From Rhodospirillaceae bacterium (GTDB taxonomy: Bacteria > Pseudomonadota > Alphaproteobacteria > Reyranellales > Reyranellaceae): a DNA stretch of 60,056 nucleotides. Positions 15,898 through 23,679 of this stretch are shown piece after piece. The stretch covers positions 1-60,056 of the forward strand of contig WOUR01000052.1 in the NCBI GenBank assembly GCA_009772935.1. The letters run 5' to 3'. Each line of letters opens with the position of its first letter. Position 1 is the stretch's first letter. The position numbers and the translations under genes are program-made. The notes beneath the pieces are model-generated. The model saw nothing but the letters and a program-made list of their open reading frames with translations. It made no database searches and was not told the DNA's origin.

Positions 15898-16416
15898 ATG
15901 ATCGGCTCGTTCCTTGAGGCCATCTTTGCCGTCGTTGGCACGATCATCGGCTGGCTGTTCCGCCCGCTGATCCGCGAGATCCGCACGGTCCTGGGTCTAG
16001 ACCGTCCGATGACTGCGCCGGCCGGGATCAAGCAGCGTGACCTGCCTCAGGGCGTAAGGGACGGCATTCTGGCAGCCCTGCAGGCCGACAAGGAAGCAAA
16101 GGCGACGCTGCCGGCCGGCTGGCGCGGCTCCTATTCGGCCATCTCGAGCGATTCGGAGAAGATCGGCGACCTGATGCCCGGAACCGAAATCCGCCTCATC
16201 CTCGAACCCGACAATCCCGAGCGTGAGGACTCGGTCCGCGCCGAGGCGGACCTGCCCGACCGATCCACGCTGCGGATCGGCCATCTGCGGCGGGGCCACG
16301 AGCTGAGCAAAAGCATCGCCTATGGTCGCGTCCGTTGCTGGTTCGCCTGCGGCCGCCGGACCTTGCGGGCCGAGGCCTGGGAGGCCGTCCTCTTCGTCGC
16401 CGTCTACGATCCTTGA
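15898..16416 (+). CDS. Uncharacterised protein with N-terminal membrane segment
   Basis: This 172-aa protein is not recognised. Residues about 1-22 (MIGSFLEAIFAVVGTIIGWL) are hydrophobic and likely a membrane anchor. The rest is soluble and charged, with no motif I can name. The start at 15898 has GGAG 5 bases upstream; an ATG 7 codons earlier has no such site. It is transcribed away from the TPP riboswitch and ends 7 bases from the convergent aminotransferase gene. It appears to be a real gene from its codon usage and ribosome-binding site. Confidence 0.65.
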   Translation: MIGSFLEAIFAVVGTIIGWLFRPLIREIRTVLGLDRPMTAPAGIKQRDLPQGVRDGILAALQADKEAKATLPAGWRGSYSAISSDSEKIGDLMPGTEIRLILEPDNPEREDSVRAEADLPDRSTLRIGHLRRGHELSKSIAYGRVRCWFACGRRTLRAEAWEAVLFVAVYDP

Positions 16417-16423
16417 GGCAATC

Positions 16424-17356
16424 TTACGCCGCCAGCGAGGATCCCGGCGTCATCAGATGCGTGGCCTCGCCGAAGCCTTCGCTGTCGGGTGCGCGCACCA
16501 GTTTCTGGAAGTCGGCCATCAGCGTCTTGGCGACCGGGCCGGCCTGGAAATGGTGCTGGTCGATCGATCCGACCGGCACGATCTCGGCAGCGCTGCCGCA
16601 GAGGAAGACCTCGCTCGCCTGCCCGAGTTCCTCCGGCATCAGGTCGCGTTCCTCCACTGTCCAGCCGCGCGTCCGCGCCATGCCCATCACTGCACGGCGC
16701 GTGATTCCATCGAGAAAATTGTGCGGCGTCGGCGTGACCAGCCGGCCGTCGATGACGAGGAAGATGTTGGCGCCCGTCGTCTCGGCGATGCGGCCCTGCC
16801 AGTCGAGCATCAGCGCATCGTCGAAGCCGGCCTTCAGGGCGCGGTCCTTCTCGATGCCACAGATCACGTACAGCCCCGCCACCTTGGCGTGCCCGGGCGC
16901 CGTCTCGGGCGACGGCCGGCGATATTTCGCCATGGTCACGTTGATGCCGGCCTCGCGCGCCTGCACCGACAGACGGCCTTCCTGCGCCCAGGGAGCGATG
17001 GCCAGATGCACCGTCGTGCCGATCGCCGACACGCCCAGCACCTCCGAGCCGCGCCAGGCGATCGGGCGGATATAGCCGGCGGTAAGGTTGTTGGCCTTCA
17101 CGACCGCGCGGGTCGCCTCGTCGATCTCCTCGCGCGACCATGGGAGGTCGTACTCGAGCAGGTTGGCCGAGCGGATCAGGCGGGCGCTGTGCGCGGACAG
17201 GCGGAAGACGCGGCCGTCATAGATGCGCTCGCCCTCGAAGACGGCAGAGCCGTAGTGCAGCGCATGGGTGAGCACGTGCATGCGGCTCTCGCGCCACGGC
17301 ACCAGCTTGCCGTCCAGCCAGATGAAACCGTCCCGGTCGTCCATGGTTAAGGACAT
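16424..17356 (-). CDS. ilvE: Branched-chain amino acid aminotransferase (class IV)
   Basis: This PLP enzyme transfers amino groups between branched-chain amino acids and 2-oxoglutarate. The 310-aa protein has the PLP lysine at Lys158 in HAKVAG, the EGERIYDG segment near 41-48 and the ETTGANIFLV loop typical of IlvE. The start at 17356 follows GAGAGG by 8 bases. A likely promoter with an overlapping 16-bp palindrome lies at 17414-17455. A second ilvE-type gene lies at 20860-21963, so the two may differ in substrate or regulation. Confidence 0.9.
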   Translation of the reverse strand: MSLTMDDRDGFIWLDGKLVPWRESRMHVLTHALHYGSAVFEGERIYDGRVFRLSAHSARLIRSANLLEYDLPWSREEIDEATRAVVKANNLTAGYIRPIAWRGSEVLGVSAIGTTVHLAIAPWAQEGRLSVQAREAGINVTMAKYRRPSPETAPGHAKVAGLYVICGIEKDRALKAGFDDALMLDWQGRIAETTGANIFLVIDGRLVTPTPHNFLDGITRRAVMGMARTRGWTVEERDLMPEELGQASEVFLCGSAAEIVPVGSIDQHHFQAGPVAKTLMADFQKLVRAPDSEGFGEATHLMTPGSSLAA

Positions 17357-17413
17357 TGCAATAACCTCTCTCGATTGATTCCAAATAGGTCTCTGAGGCG
17401 ACCCCCAGAACAA

Positions 17414-17455
17414 CTATCTGGCCAGATAGGTCAATATTACTTACCTTGTCAATCA
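17414..17455 (-). promoter_or_regulatory. ilvE promoter with operator-like palindrome
   Basis: On the minus strand, TTGACA is followed 17 bases later by CTATCT, a plausible -35/-10 pair. The perfect 16-bp palindrome CTATCTGGCCAGATAG (17414-17429) covers the -10, as expected for a repressor operator. The regulator is not known; a MarR-family gene lies about 0.8 kb away. Confidence 0.6.
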
Positions 17456-17488
17456 CACTGACCCTGCGCGTTTTTCGCGTTGCGGCTT

Positions 17489-18130
17489 TTAGGTGAGGAG
17501 CAGAGGCATTCCCGGGTCGCCCTTCTGCATCGCCCGTCGGTAAGCCGGGCGGGCGGCGACGCGCTGCAGATAGGCCCGGATCGCGGGATAGGGCGCGAGA
17601 TCGAACGGCAGGAAGTAGCGCATGGTCGTCAGAGAGAAGACGGTCATGATGTCGGCCGTGGTGAGCTCGTCCCCCGCCAGATACGCCACGTACGCGAGCC
17701 GCGCGTCGACGAGGCCGAGGGCCAGATCGAGGCGGGCCTTCATGGCCTTGATCACGGAATTGTCTGCCGGAAGACCGAGCCGTCCCAGGATCATGTTGCG
17801 GCCGGTTGCCGGCTGCAGCGTGCCGTTGGCGAAGTGAAACCAGTAGAGGAACTGGGCGAAGTCGGGATGGTCGGGCGCCCGCACGAGCCGGCCGTTGCCG
17901 TACTTTGCGACGATATACTCGACGATGGCGCCGGACTCGGCCAGCAGCAGTTCGCCGTCCTGGATCACCGGTGCCGCGCCGAGGGGGTGCAGGGCCTTGT
18001 AGTCCGGCGGCGCGAGCCGTGTCACCGCGTCGCGGTCGTAGACCTTCAGCTCGTAGGACAGACCGAGTTCCTCGCAGAGCCAGACGACCCGCTCGGATTG
18101 CGACACGCCGAGATGGTGAACGGTCAACAT
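17489..18130 (-). CDS. Glutathione S-transferase family protein
   Basis: This 213-aa protein has the two-domain GST layout: a thioredoxin-like N-terminal domain (LTVHHLGVSQSERVVWL, then the cis-Pro segment GAAPVIQDG and LAESGAIVEYI about 65-80) and an all-helical C-terminal domain. The N-terminal Ser region SQSERV could supply the activating hydroxyl. The start at 18130 has GAGGG just upstream. It is divergent from the MarR-family gene with 104 bases between them, so control by that regulator is plausible but not shown. Confidence 0.88.
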   Translation of the reverse strand: MLTVHHLGVSQSERVVWLCEELGLSYELKVYDRDAVTRLAPPDYKALHPLGAAPVIQDGELLLAESGAIVEYIVAKYGNGRLVRAPDHPDFAQFLYWFHFANGTLQPATGRNMILGRLGLPADNSVIKAMKARLDLALGLVDARLAYVAYLAGDELTTADIMTVFSLTTMRYFLPFDLAPYPAIRAYLQRVAARPAYRRAMQKGDPGMPLLLT

Positions 18131-18234
18131 GGCGCCCTCGCATGGTTTCGGAGAATTTCCGGAAGATGAGGTCGCGCGGGAACATCGCCTCGCGCGGGGT
18201 GTCAACTCAGCCTACCCGCACTATAAAGGATCGC

Positions 18235-18732
18235 GTGGAATCCAGAGCCCCCGCCAACCCCCTTTTCCTCCGCGACGAAGAGCTGCGCCAGGGCATCGAA
18301 CTGATGTTCTATGCCTATCGCGACTTCACCTTCGAATCCGACCAGCAGCTCCGGCACTACCAGCTCGGCCGCGCCCATCACCGCGCCCTGTATTTCATTG
18401 GCAGGCATCCCGGGCAGACCGTCGGTCACCTCCTGTCGATCCTGAAGGTGACCAAGCAGTCGATCAGCCGCGTGCTGAAGGACCTGATCGAGCAGGGCTA
18501 TGTCGAGCAGAAGAGCGGCGCGCGCGACCGCCGCGAGCGCCTGCTGTGGCTCACACCCAGGGGCCAGGAACTCGAGCGCGACCTGACGGACCGCCAGAGC
18601 CAGCGGTTTGCCCGCGCCTATCGCGAGACCGGCGCCGAGGCGGTGGAGGGCTTCCGCAAGGTCCTGCTGGGACTTCTCGATCCGGCTGAGCGCCAGGTCG
18701 TTGACAAGCGTTTGCGCGGCGGCGGCCGCTAG
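18235..18732 (+). CDS. MarR family transcriptional regulator (PetP-like context)
   Basis: This 165-aa winged-helix regulator has a recognition region LSILKVTKQSISRVLKDLI and a wing with DRRERLLWLT, as in MarR proteins. The start is GTG at 18235, with AAAGGA 4 bases upstream. An OmpR-type response regulator follows 6 bases downstream, then a histidine kinase. The MarR-OmpR adjacency resembles petP-petR of purple bacteria; that name is an analogy from context, not shown. Control of the divergent GST is also possible. Confidence 0.85.
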   Translation: MESRAPANPLFLRDEELRQGIELMFYAYRDFTFESDQQLRHYQLGRAHHRALYFIGRHPGQTVGHLLSILKVTKQSISRVLKDLIEQGYVEQKSGARDRRERLLWLTPRGQELERDLTDRQSQRFARAYRETGAEAVEGFRKVLLGLLDPAERQVVDKRLRGGGR

Positions 18733-18738
18733 CGTGCC

Positions 18739-19443
18739 ATGGACGCGTCGGCCGACAAGCCTCATATCCTGGTCGTCGACGACGATACCCGCCTGCGCGA
18801 GCTTCTGAAGTCGTTCCTCTCGCGCAACGACTTTCGCGTCTCGACCGCCGCCAGCGCCGCTGAGGCGCGCCAGCGGCTGAGTTCGCTCGATTTCGACCTG
18901 ATCGTGCTCGACGTCATGATGCCCGGCGAGACCGGGCTCGAATTCGCGACCGAGCTGCGCCGCACCGACGATGTGCCGATCCTCATGCTGACGGCGATGG
19001 TCGAGACGAAGGATCGCATCGCCGGCCTGGAGCGGGGCGTCGACGATTATCTCGGCAAGCCGTTCGAGCCGCGTGAACTCCTGCTGCGCATCCAGAGCGT
19101 GTTGCGCCGCGGCCGCTCGGGCGGCACGGTCGCAGCACCCGAAGCGCAGCGGCAGGTGACGTTCGGCCCCATGGAGTTCGACCTCGCCCTGGGCGAGCTC
19201 ACCGACAAGGGCAAGCGCGTGCCGCTGACTGATGCCGAGATCGCCCTGATGCGCGCTTTCACCGGCCGCATCGGCGAGGTGCTGAGCCGCGAGACGCTGT
19301 GCAGGATCATCGGCGCGTCCGTGAACGAGCGCGCCATCGACGTGCAGGTGACGCGGCTGCGGCGCAAGATCGAGCCCGACCCGTCGTTTCCGCGCTATCT
19401 GCGCACCGTGCGCGGCCAGGGCTACCGGCTGGTCGACGCATGA
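18739..19443 (+). CDS. OmpR-family response regulator (PetR-like context)
   Basis: This 234-aa protein has a receiver domain (acidic triad at Asp14-16, phosphoacceptor Asp58 in LIVLDVMMPG, Lys in GKPFEP) and a C-terminal winged-helix DNA-binding domain of OmpR type ending RTVRGQGYRL. It sits between the MarR gene (6 bases before) and the histidine kinase, whose ATG overlaps its stop (ATGA). Its partner is therefore almost certainly that kinase. Targets are unknown. Confidence 0.94.
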   Translation: MDASADKPHILVVDDDTRLRELLKSFLSRNDFRVSTAASAAEARQRLSSLDFDLIVLDVMMPGETGLEFATELRRTDDVPILMLTAMVETKDRIAGLERGVDDYLGKPFEPRELLLRIQSVLRRGRSGGTVAAPEAQRQVTFGPMEFDLALGELTDKGKRVPLTDAEIALMRAFTGRIGEVLSRETLCRIIGASVNERAIDVQVTRLRRKIEPDPSFPRYLRTVRGQGYRLVDA

Positions 19444-20795
19444 AGTGGAGTGCCGTCGGCGACATCTTCGAGCGCATCGCGCAATGGTCGGACAAGCATT
19501 CGCCGCAGACCCTGTTCGCGCGCGCCCTTCTCATCATCGTCGTACCGATGCTGCTGCTGCAGGCGCTGTCGGCCTGGTGGTTCTACAGCCAGCGCGGCGA
19601 TAACGTCACCAACCGCCTGGCCATCCTGCTGGTGCGCGACCTGCGCCTGCTGATCTCGTTGCGGTCGGACTTTCCCGACGACGAGCATCGCGACTGGATC
19701 CTGCGTCGCTCCGCCCAGGACCTGCTGCTGTTCGTGTCGTTCCGCAAGGGTATCGTGCGGCCCTTCAAGGAGCCTGAGTATTTCGACATCGTGGCGCGCG
19801 AGGTGCAGGGCGCGCTCGAGGCCGACCTGAAGCGACCCTTCTTCCTCGACAACAACATCGGCGGCGGCCAGCTCCTGGTCGAGATCCAGCTCTCGGACGG
19901 CGACGTGATGGATGTGCTGGTGCCGCATGTGCGCCTCACCTTCGGCTCCAGCTTCGCCTATGTCCTGGCCCAGCTCGGCCTTGCGCTGGTCCTGTTCGGC
20001 CTCGCCATCTGGTTCATGCGGCGCGAGCTGGTGCCCATCGAGCATCTCGGCGTGGCGGCCGATGCCCTGGGCAAGGGACGCGACGTGCCCGACTTCGCCT
20101 TCTCCGGCGGCACCCGCGAGGTGCGCAATGCCGCCACCGCCTTCCAAACGATGCGCATCCGCCTGCGCCGCTCGATCCAGCAGCGCACCGAGATGCTCGC
20201 CGGCGTCAGCCACGACCTGCGTACGCCGCTCACCCGCATGAAGCTCTCGCTGGCGCTGCTGCCGGACTCGCCGGAGGTGCGGGAGTTGTCCGACGACGTC
20301 GACGACATGCAGCGCATGATCGAGGGTTATCTCGCCTTCGCGCGCGGCGAGGGCGACGAGGATCCCGTGATGTCGGACCTCTCCGAGATCCTGGAGGATG
20401 TCGCAGCCGGCGCGCGCCACGGCAAGGCCGGCCTCGAGCTCTCCTGGAAGGGCGACATGAACGTCGAGCTGCGGCCGATCGCCATCAAGCGCTGCCTGAC
20501 CAACATCGTGTCCAATGCCCAGCGCTACGCCAGCGAGATCAGGATCGAGGCCGTGCGCGGCCGGACGTCGGTCGAGATCACGGTCGACGACAACGGGCCC
20601 GGCATCCCGCCCGAGAAGTACGAGGATGTGTTCCGGCCCTTCCTGCGTCTCGACCAGTCGCGCAATGCGGCGACCGGCGGGGTGGGGCTGGGCCTCAGCA
20701 TCGCCCGCGACGTGGCGCGCAGTCACGGCGGCGACGTCACGCTGGCGGTCTCGCCGCTGGGCGGTTTGCGCGTGATCGTGCGAATTCCGCTGTGA
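19440..20795 (+). CDS. EnvZ-type sensor histidine kinase
   Basis: This 451-aa inner-membrane kinase has two membrane segments (about 30-49 and 172-193) enclosing a periplasmic sensor of about 120 residues. A HAMP-like linker follows, then the phosphoacceptor His258 in AGVSHDLRTPLTR. The ATPase domain shows the N box NIVSNAQRYA, the G1 box DNGPGIP, and the GGVGLGLSIA G2 box. It overlaps the response regulator by 4 bases. A GC-rich hairpin follows its stop. Confidence 0.94.
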   Translation: MKWSAVGDIFERIAQWSDKHSPQTLFARALLIIVVPMLLLQALSAWWFYSQRGDNVTNRLAILLVRDLRLLISLRSDFPDDEHRDWILRRSAQDLLLFVSFRKGIVRPFKEPEYFDIVAREVQGALEADLKRPFFLDNNIGGGQLLVEIQLSDGDVMDVLVPHVRLTFGSSFAYVLAQLGLALVLFGLAIWFMRRELVPIEHLGVAADALGKGRDVPDFAFSGGTREVRNAATAFQTMRIRLRRSIQQRTEMLAGVSHDLRTPLTRMKLSLALLPDSPEVRELSDDVDDMQRMIEGYLAFARGEGDEDPVMSDLSEILEDVAAGARHGKAGLELSWKGDMNVELRPIAIKRCLTNIVSNAQRYASEIRIEAVRGRTSVEITVDDNGPGIPPEKYEDVFRPFLRLDQSRNAATGGVGLGLSIARDVARSHGGDVTLAVSPLGGLRVIVRIPL

Positions 20796-20822
20796 GCCGC
20801 GCCCCGGCACTTGCGGCGCGGC
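20796..20822 (+). terminator. Hairpin after the two-component operon
   Basis: GCCGCGCC (20796-20803) pairs with GGCGCGGC (20815-20822) right after the kinase stop. There is no T run, so termination is uncertain; it may instead protect the 3' end. Confidence 0.4.
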
Positions 20823-20859
20823 TGCCTGTGATAGAGTGAAGGAAATACTTCAGAGAGAA

Positions 20860-21963
20860 ATGCCCAAGACAATGTCCAAGACACCGCTTCAGTTCACGCA
20901 CGTCGCCCATCCGTCGCCGCTTCCCGCCGGGAAGCGGGCGGAGCTGCTCAAGAATCCGGGCTTCGGCCGTGTCTTCTCCGACCACATGGTCACCATCCGC
21001 TACCATGAGTCCCAGGGCTGGCACGATGCGCGGGTCGAACCGCGGGCGCCGATCCCGATGGATCCGGCCGCGGCCGTCCTGCACTACGCCCAGGAGATCT
21101 TCGAGGGGCTGAAGGCCTATCGCACGGCCGATGGCGGCGCGACGCTGTTCCGCCCGCTGGAAAATGCCCGCCGTTTCCAGCAGTCGGCCGAACGGCTCGC
21201 CATGCCAGTCCTGCCGGAAGAGGTGTTCCTGGAGGCCGTCGACCAGCTGGTCAAGATCGACCGGGCGTGGATCCCCGAGGGCGACGGCAGCCTCTATATC
21301 CGGCCCTTCATGTTCGCGAACGAGATCTTCCTCGGCGTGAAGCCCTCGTCCGACTACCTCTTCATCGTCATCGCCTCGTCGGTCGGCGCCTACTTCAAGA
21401 CCGACGCACCGGCAGTGTCGGTGTGGGTCTCCGAGGATTTCACCCGCGCGGCCCCCGGCGGCACCGGCGCCGCCAAGTGCGGCGGCAACTATGCCGCGAG
21501 CCTGCAGGCGCAGGCCGAGGCAACGCGCCACGGCTGCGACCAGGTCGTGTTCCTCGATGCCGTCGAACAGCGCTGGATCGAGGAGCTGGGCGGCATGAAC
21601 ATCTTCTTCGTGTTCGACGACGGCTCGATGATCACGCCGCCGCTCGGCGGCACGATCCTGCCCGGCATCACCCGCAGTTCGCTGCTCACGTTGGCCAGGG
21701 ACAAGGGCATCAAGGTGAGCGAGGAACGCTACTCGATCGAGCAGTGGCGCAAGGATGCCGCCAGCGGCCGCCTGCGCGAGGCCTTCGCCTGCGGCACCGC
21801 CGCCGTCGTCACGCCGATCGGCACGGTGCGCAGCAAGGACGGCGAATTCCGGATCGGCAATGGCGGCTCGGGCGCCAGGACCGAGGAGCTGAAGGCCGCC
21901 CTCGTCGGCATCCAGCGCGGCCGCACGGCCGACCCGCACGGCTGGATCCACAAGGTCTTTTAA
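20860..21963 (+). CDS. ilvE: Branched-chain amino acid aminotransferase (second copy, larger class IV type)
   Basis: This 367-aa PLP enzyme is of the larger BCAT subtype, distinct from the 310-aa copy at 16424. The PLP lysine is Lys206 in GAAKCGGNY. YAQEIFEGLKAY (76-87), YIRPFMFANE and the ELGGMNIFFVF loop are typical. The start is uncertain: ATG 20860 is preceded by AGAGAG, while GTG 20836 and ATG 20872 are in frame. The two copies in 5 kb suggest separate control of leucine, isoleucine and valine synthesis or breakdown. A 60-bp palindrome follows the stop. Confidence 0.92.
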   Translation: MPKTMSKTPLQFTHVAHPSPLPAGKRAELLKNPGFGRVFSDHMVTIRYHESQGWHDARVEPRAPIPMDPAAAVLHYAQEIFEGLKAYRTADGGATLFRPLENARRFQQSAERLAMPVLPEEVFLEAVDQLVKIDRAWIPEGDGSLYIRPFMFANEIFLGVKPSSDYLFIVIASSVGAYFKTDAPAVSVWVSEDFTRAAPGGTGAAKCGGNYAASLQAQAEATRHGCDQVVFLDAVEQRWIEELGGMNIFFVFDDGSMITPPLGGTILPGITRSSLLTLARDKGIKVSEERYSIEQWRKDAASGRLREAFACGTAAVVTPIGTVRSKDGEFRIGNGGSGARTEELKAALVGIQRGRTADPHGWIHKVF

Positions 21964-21971
21964 GCCTCATT

Positions 21972-22031
21972 GGAGCGCGCCACTCCAGTGGCGCAATCAT
22001 GATCATGAGCGCCGCTGGAGTGGCGCGCTCC
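21972..22031. repeat. 60-bp near-perfect palindrome between convergent genes
   Basis: The arms GGAGCGCGCCACTCCAG (21972-21988) and CTGGAGTGGCGCGCTCC (22015-22031) are exact complements, followed inward by GGCGC/GCGCC and a central TCATGATCATGA that is itself a palindrome. It lies between ilvE (stop 21963) and csaA (stop 22040), where it can act as a two-way transcription barrier or be a dispersed palindromic element. Confidence 0.85.
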
Positions 22032-22039
22032 CTTGATCT

Positions 22040-22378
22040 CTAGAACAGCTTGCCGCCGTTCGGCACCGGCTTGGTCGGTGCGATCAGCACGACGCTGCCA
22101 TCGGCGGCCGGGAAGCCGAGCGTCAGGACTTCGGACATGAACCTGCCGATCTGGCGCGGCGGGAAGTTTACGACCGCCGCGACCTGACGGCCCACCAGCT
22201 CTTCCGGCGTGTAGTGCACCGTGATCTGCGCCGAGGACTTCTTCGTCCCGACCTCGCCGCCGAAATCGATCAGCAGGCGATAGGCTGGCTTGCGCGCGCC
22301 CTCGAGCGGCGCGGCCTCGACGATGGTGCCGACACGGATGTCGACACGCTCGAAATCTTCATAGGTGATGTTTGCCAT
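22040..22378 (-). CDS. csaA: CsaA-type tRNA-binding protein
   Basis: CsaA is a small dimeric OB-fold protein related to the EMAP II/Arc1p tRNA-binding domain and has export-chaperone-like activity in Bacillus. The 112 aa match the family length. FERVDIRVGTIVEA (about 9-22), SAQITVHYTPE, VNFPPRQIGRFMSEVL and LIAPTKPVPNGGKL are the recurring blocks. It is transcribed toward the 60-bp palindrome. A terminator 34 bases upstream separates it from the phasin gene, so it has its own promoter. Confidence 0.93.
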   Translation of the reverse strand: MANITYEDFERVDIRVGTIVEAAPLEGARKPAYRLLIDFGGEVGTKKSSAQITVHYTPEELVGRQVAAVVNFPPRQIGRFMSEVLTLGFPAADGSVVLIAPTKPVPNGGKLF

Positions 22379-22411
22379 GGTGGACGGACACTAGAGTCGC
22401 GCACACAAAAG

Positions 22412-22439
22412 AAAAGGGGCCACGTACGCGGCCCCTTTT
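22412..22439 (-). terminator. Intrinsic terminator after the phasin gene
   Basis: AAAAGGGGCC (22412-22421) pairs with GGCCCCTTTT (22430-22439). On the minus strand it is followed by a T-rich tail (TTCTTTTG), as expected for ending phasin transcripts; the A run also allows termination in the other direction. Confidence 0.85.
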
Positions 22440-22480
22440 CCGGATCGGCAACAAGCCGACCCACACTTACGCTGAAACGC

Positions 22481-22915
22481 TTACTTCTTGGCGATCGCGG
22501 CCTTGACCTCTTCGGTCAGCTCGGCGACGCGGGCGCTGAGCGCCGTCACGGCGTCGGCCTGCCCCTTGGTGTAGAGGTCGGCCAGTTCCTTGGTGTTGGT
22601 GATGGCCGAGTCGTAGGACTTCTTGATGAAGTCGATCTGCTTGGCAGCCTTCTCCTCGACGGTCGCGGCGGCGAGCACTTCGCTGCCGTGCTTGGAGAAG
22701 TCTTCCATCGCGGCGCGGACCATGTCGCCCTGGCGCTGCGCGATCGTCTTCATCTGCTCGACGGCGGCGGTGTTGAGCGAGGTCATGGTCGCGAAGTTCT
22801 TGCGCGCGGTCTCGACGAACGTCTCGACGTTCACGGTCGGCAGCTTGAACTCACCGGAGATCTTGCTGAAGTCGAAGTCGGCGAAGGGGTTCTTGAAGGC
22901 ACCGTTGGCGTACAT
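22481..22915 (-). CDS. Phasin family protein
   Basis: Phasins coat polyhydroxyalkanoate granules. The 144-aa protein is mostly amphipathic helix without Cys, with the family block LNTAAVEQMKTIAQRQGDMV and a Lys/Ala-rich end. The start at 22915 (MYANGAFKNP) has AGGAG 6 bases upstream. A strong promoter with PhaR-type sites lies upstream and a terminator downstream, so it is a single-gene unit. No PHA synthase gene is in the window. Confidence 0.9.
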   Translation of the reverse strand: MYANGAFKNPFADFDFSKISGEFKLPTVNVETFVETARKNFATMTSLNTAAVEQMKTIAQRQGDMVRAAMEDFSKHGSEVLAAATVEEKAAKQIDFIKKSYDSAITNTKELADLYTKGQADAVTALSARVAELTEEVKAAIAKK

Positions 22916-22986
22916 GGATATCTCCTGAGGGTCGAAGCAACGCTGAGCTGGGGTGCCCCGCTTTGCTGCGGTGCACAATGAAGCTC

Positions 22987-23040
22987 AATTTAGGGATGCA
23001 TTGCAGCGAGTCAAGGGGTGTTTTTGTGCACTGCACAAAA
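22987..23040 (-). promoter_or_regulatory. Phasin promoter with two TGCA-type (PhaR-like) operators
   Basis: On the minus strand, TTGACT (23009-23014) and TAAATT (22987-22992) are spaced by 16 bases. TGCATTGCA (22997-23005) lies inside the spacer, and a perfect 9+1+9 palindrome TTTTGTGCACTGCACAAAA (23022-23040) lies just upstream of the -35. TGCA-N-TGCA elements are the kind bound by PhaR, the repressor of phasin genes; PhaR itself is not in this window. Confidence 0.75.
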
Positions 23041-23043
23041 TCT

Positions 23044-23679
23044 TCACGCCTCAGGCGAAACCGGAGCGCCCGCCTGAACCCCGCCCTCCGGCGATTTCAC
23101 ATATCTGTCAAAGAGTTGCGACCAGCGCTCGGCCGTCTTGAGGCGGCTGTCCAAGGCCGCCATCGTCTTGGAAAGATCCTGGGTTTCATCGCGGTCGAAT
23201 ACCCGCGACACGGCGTAGTGGATGGCCAGCAACCCATTCTGCCGCAGTGCACCGGGCAGGCCGTCGCTGGCGACCGACGCGGCCTCCAGCATCGCCGCCA
23301 TGGAGCGACGCAGCGGCGGCCCCATCGCGATCGCCAGCATCGGGTCGCGCGTACCGGCGCGGCGGAGCGCGCGCAGGGCCGCACGATGGGGTCTCAGCGC
23401 GTCGTAGCGGCGCATCATCACGTCGAACAGCCGGTCGCGCGGCGTCTCTTCCGGATCGATCGAAGACGGGGTGCCGGCCATCACTTCGGCGTCGATACGG
23501 GCCATGAAGGCCGCCGCCAGCGAGAGCTTGTCGGGATAGACGCGATAGAGATCGGCGAAGCCCAGCCCCGCTGCCTCGGCCACCTCGCGCAGCGACACGT
23601 CGGCATATCCCTTCTCGGCGATCAGGCCGAGGAAGGCATCGAGGGCCTTGTCACGAACCTGGTTGGCGGCTTCATTCAC
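23044..23679 (-). CDS. TetR family transcriptional regulator
   Basis: This 211-aa protein has an N-terminal helix-turn-helix (DVSLREVAEAAGLGFADLYRVY, about 27-48) and a variable helical ligand-binding part. It overlaps proC by 4 bases (ATGA), so it is co-transcribed with proC and the enoyl-CoA hydratase. Its end lies 4 bases from the palindrome of the phasin promoter, but TetR itself has no stated link to PHA. Effector and targets are unknown. Confidence 0.88.
   Translation of the reverse strand: MNEAANQVRDKALDAFLGLIAEKGYADVSLREVAEAAGLGFADLYRVYPDKLSLAAAFMARIDAEVMAGTPSSIDPEETPRDRLFDVMMRRYDALRPHRAALRALRRAGTRDPMLAIAMGPPLRRSMAAMLEAASVASDGLPGALRQNGLLAIHYAVSRVFDRDETQDLSKTMAALDSRLKTAERWSQLFDRYVKSPEGGVQAGAPVSPEA

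Noticed and set aside
22012..22031. Rho-independent terminator call for the ilvE side of the 60-bp palindrome
   Set aside because: There is no T run on either side; it is listed as a repeat with possible barrier function instead.
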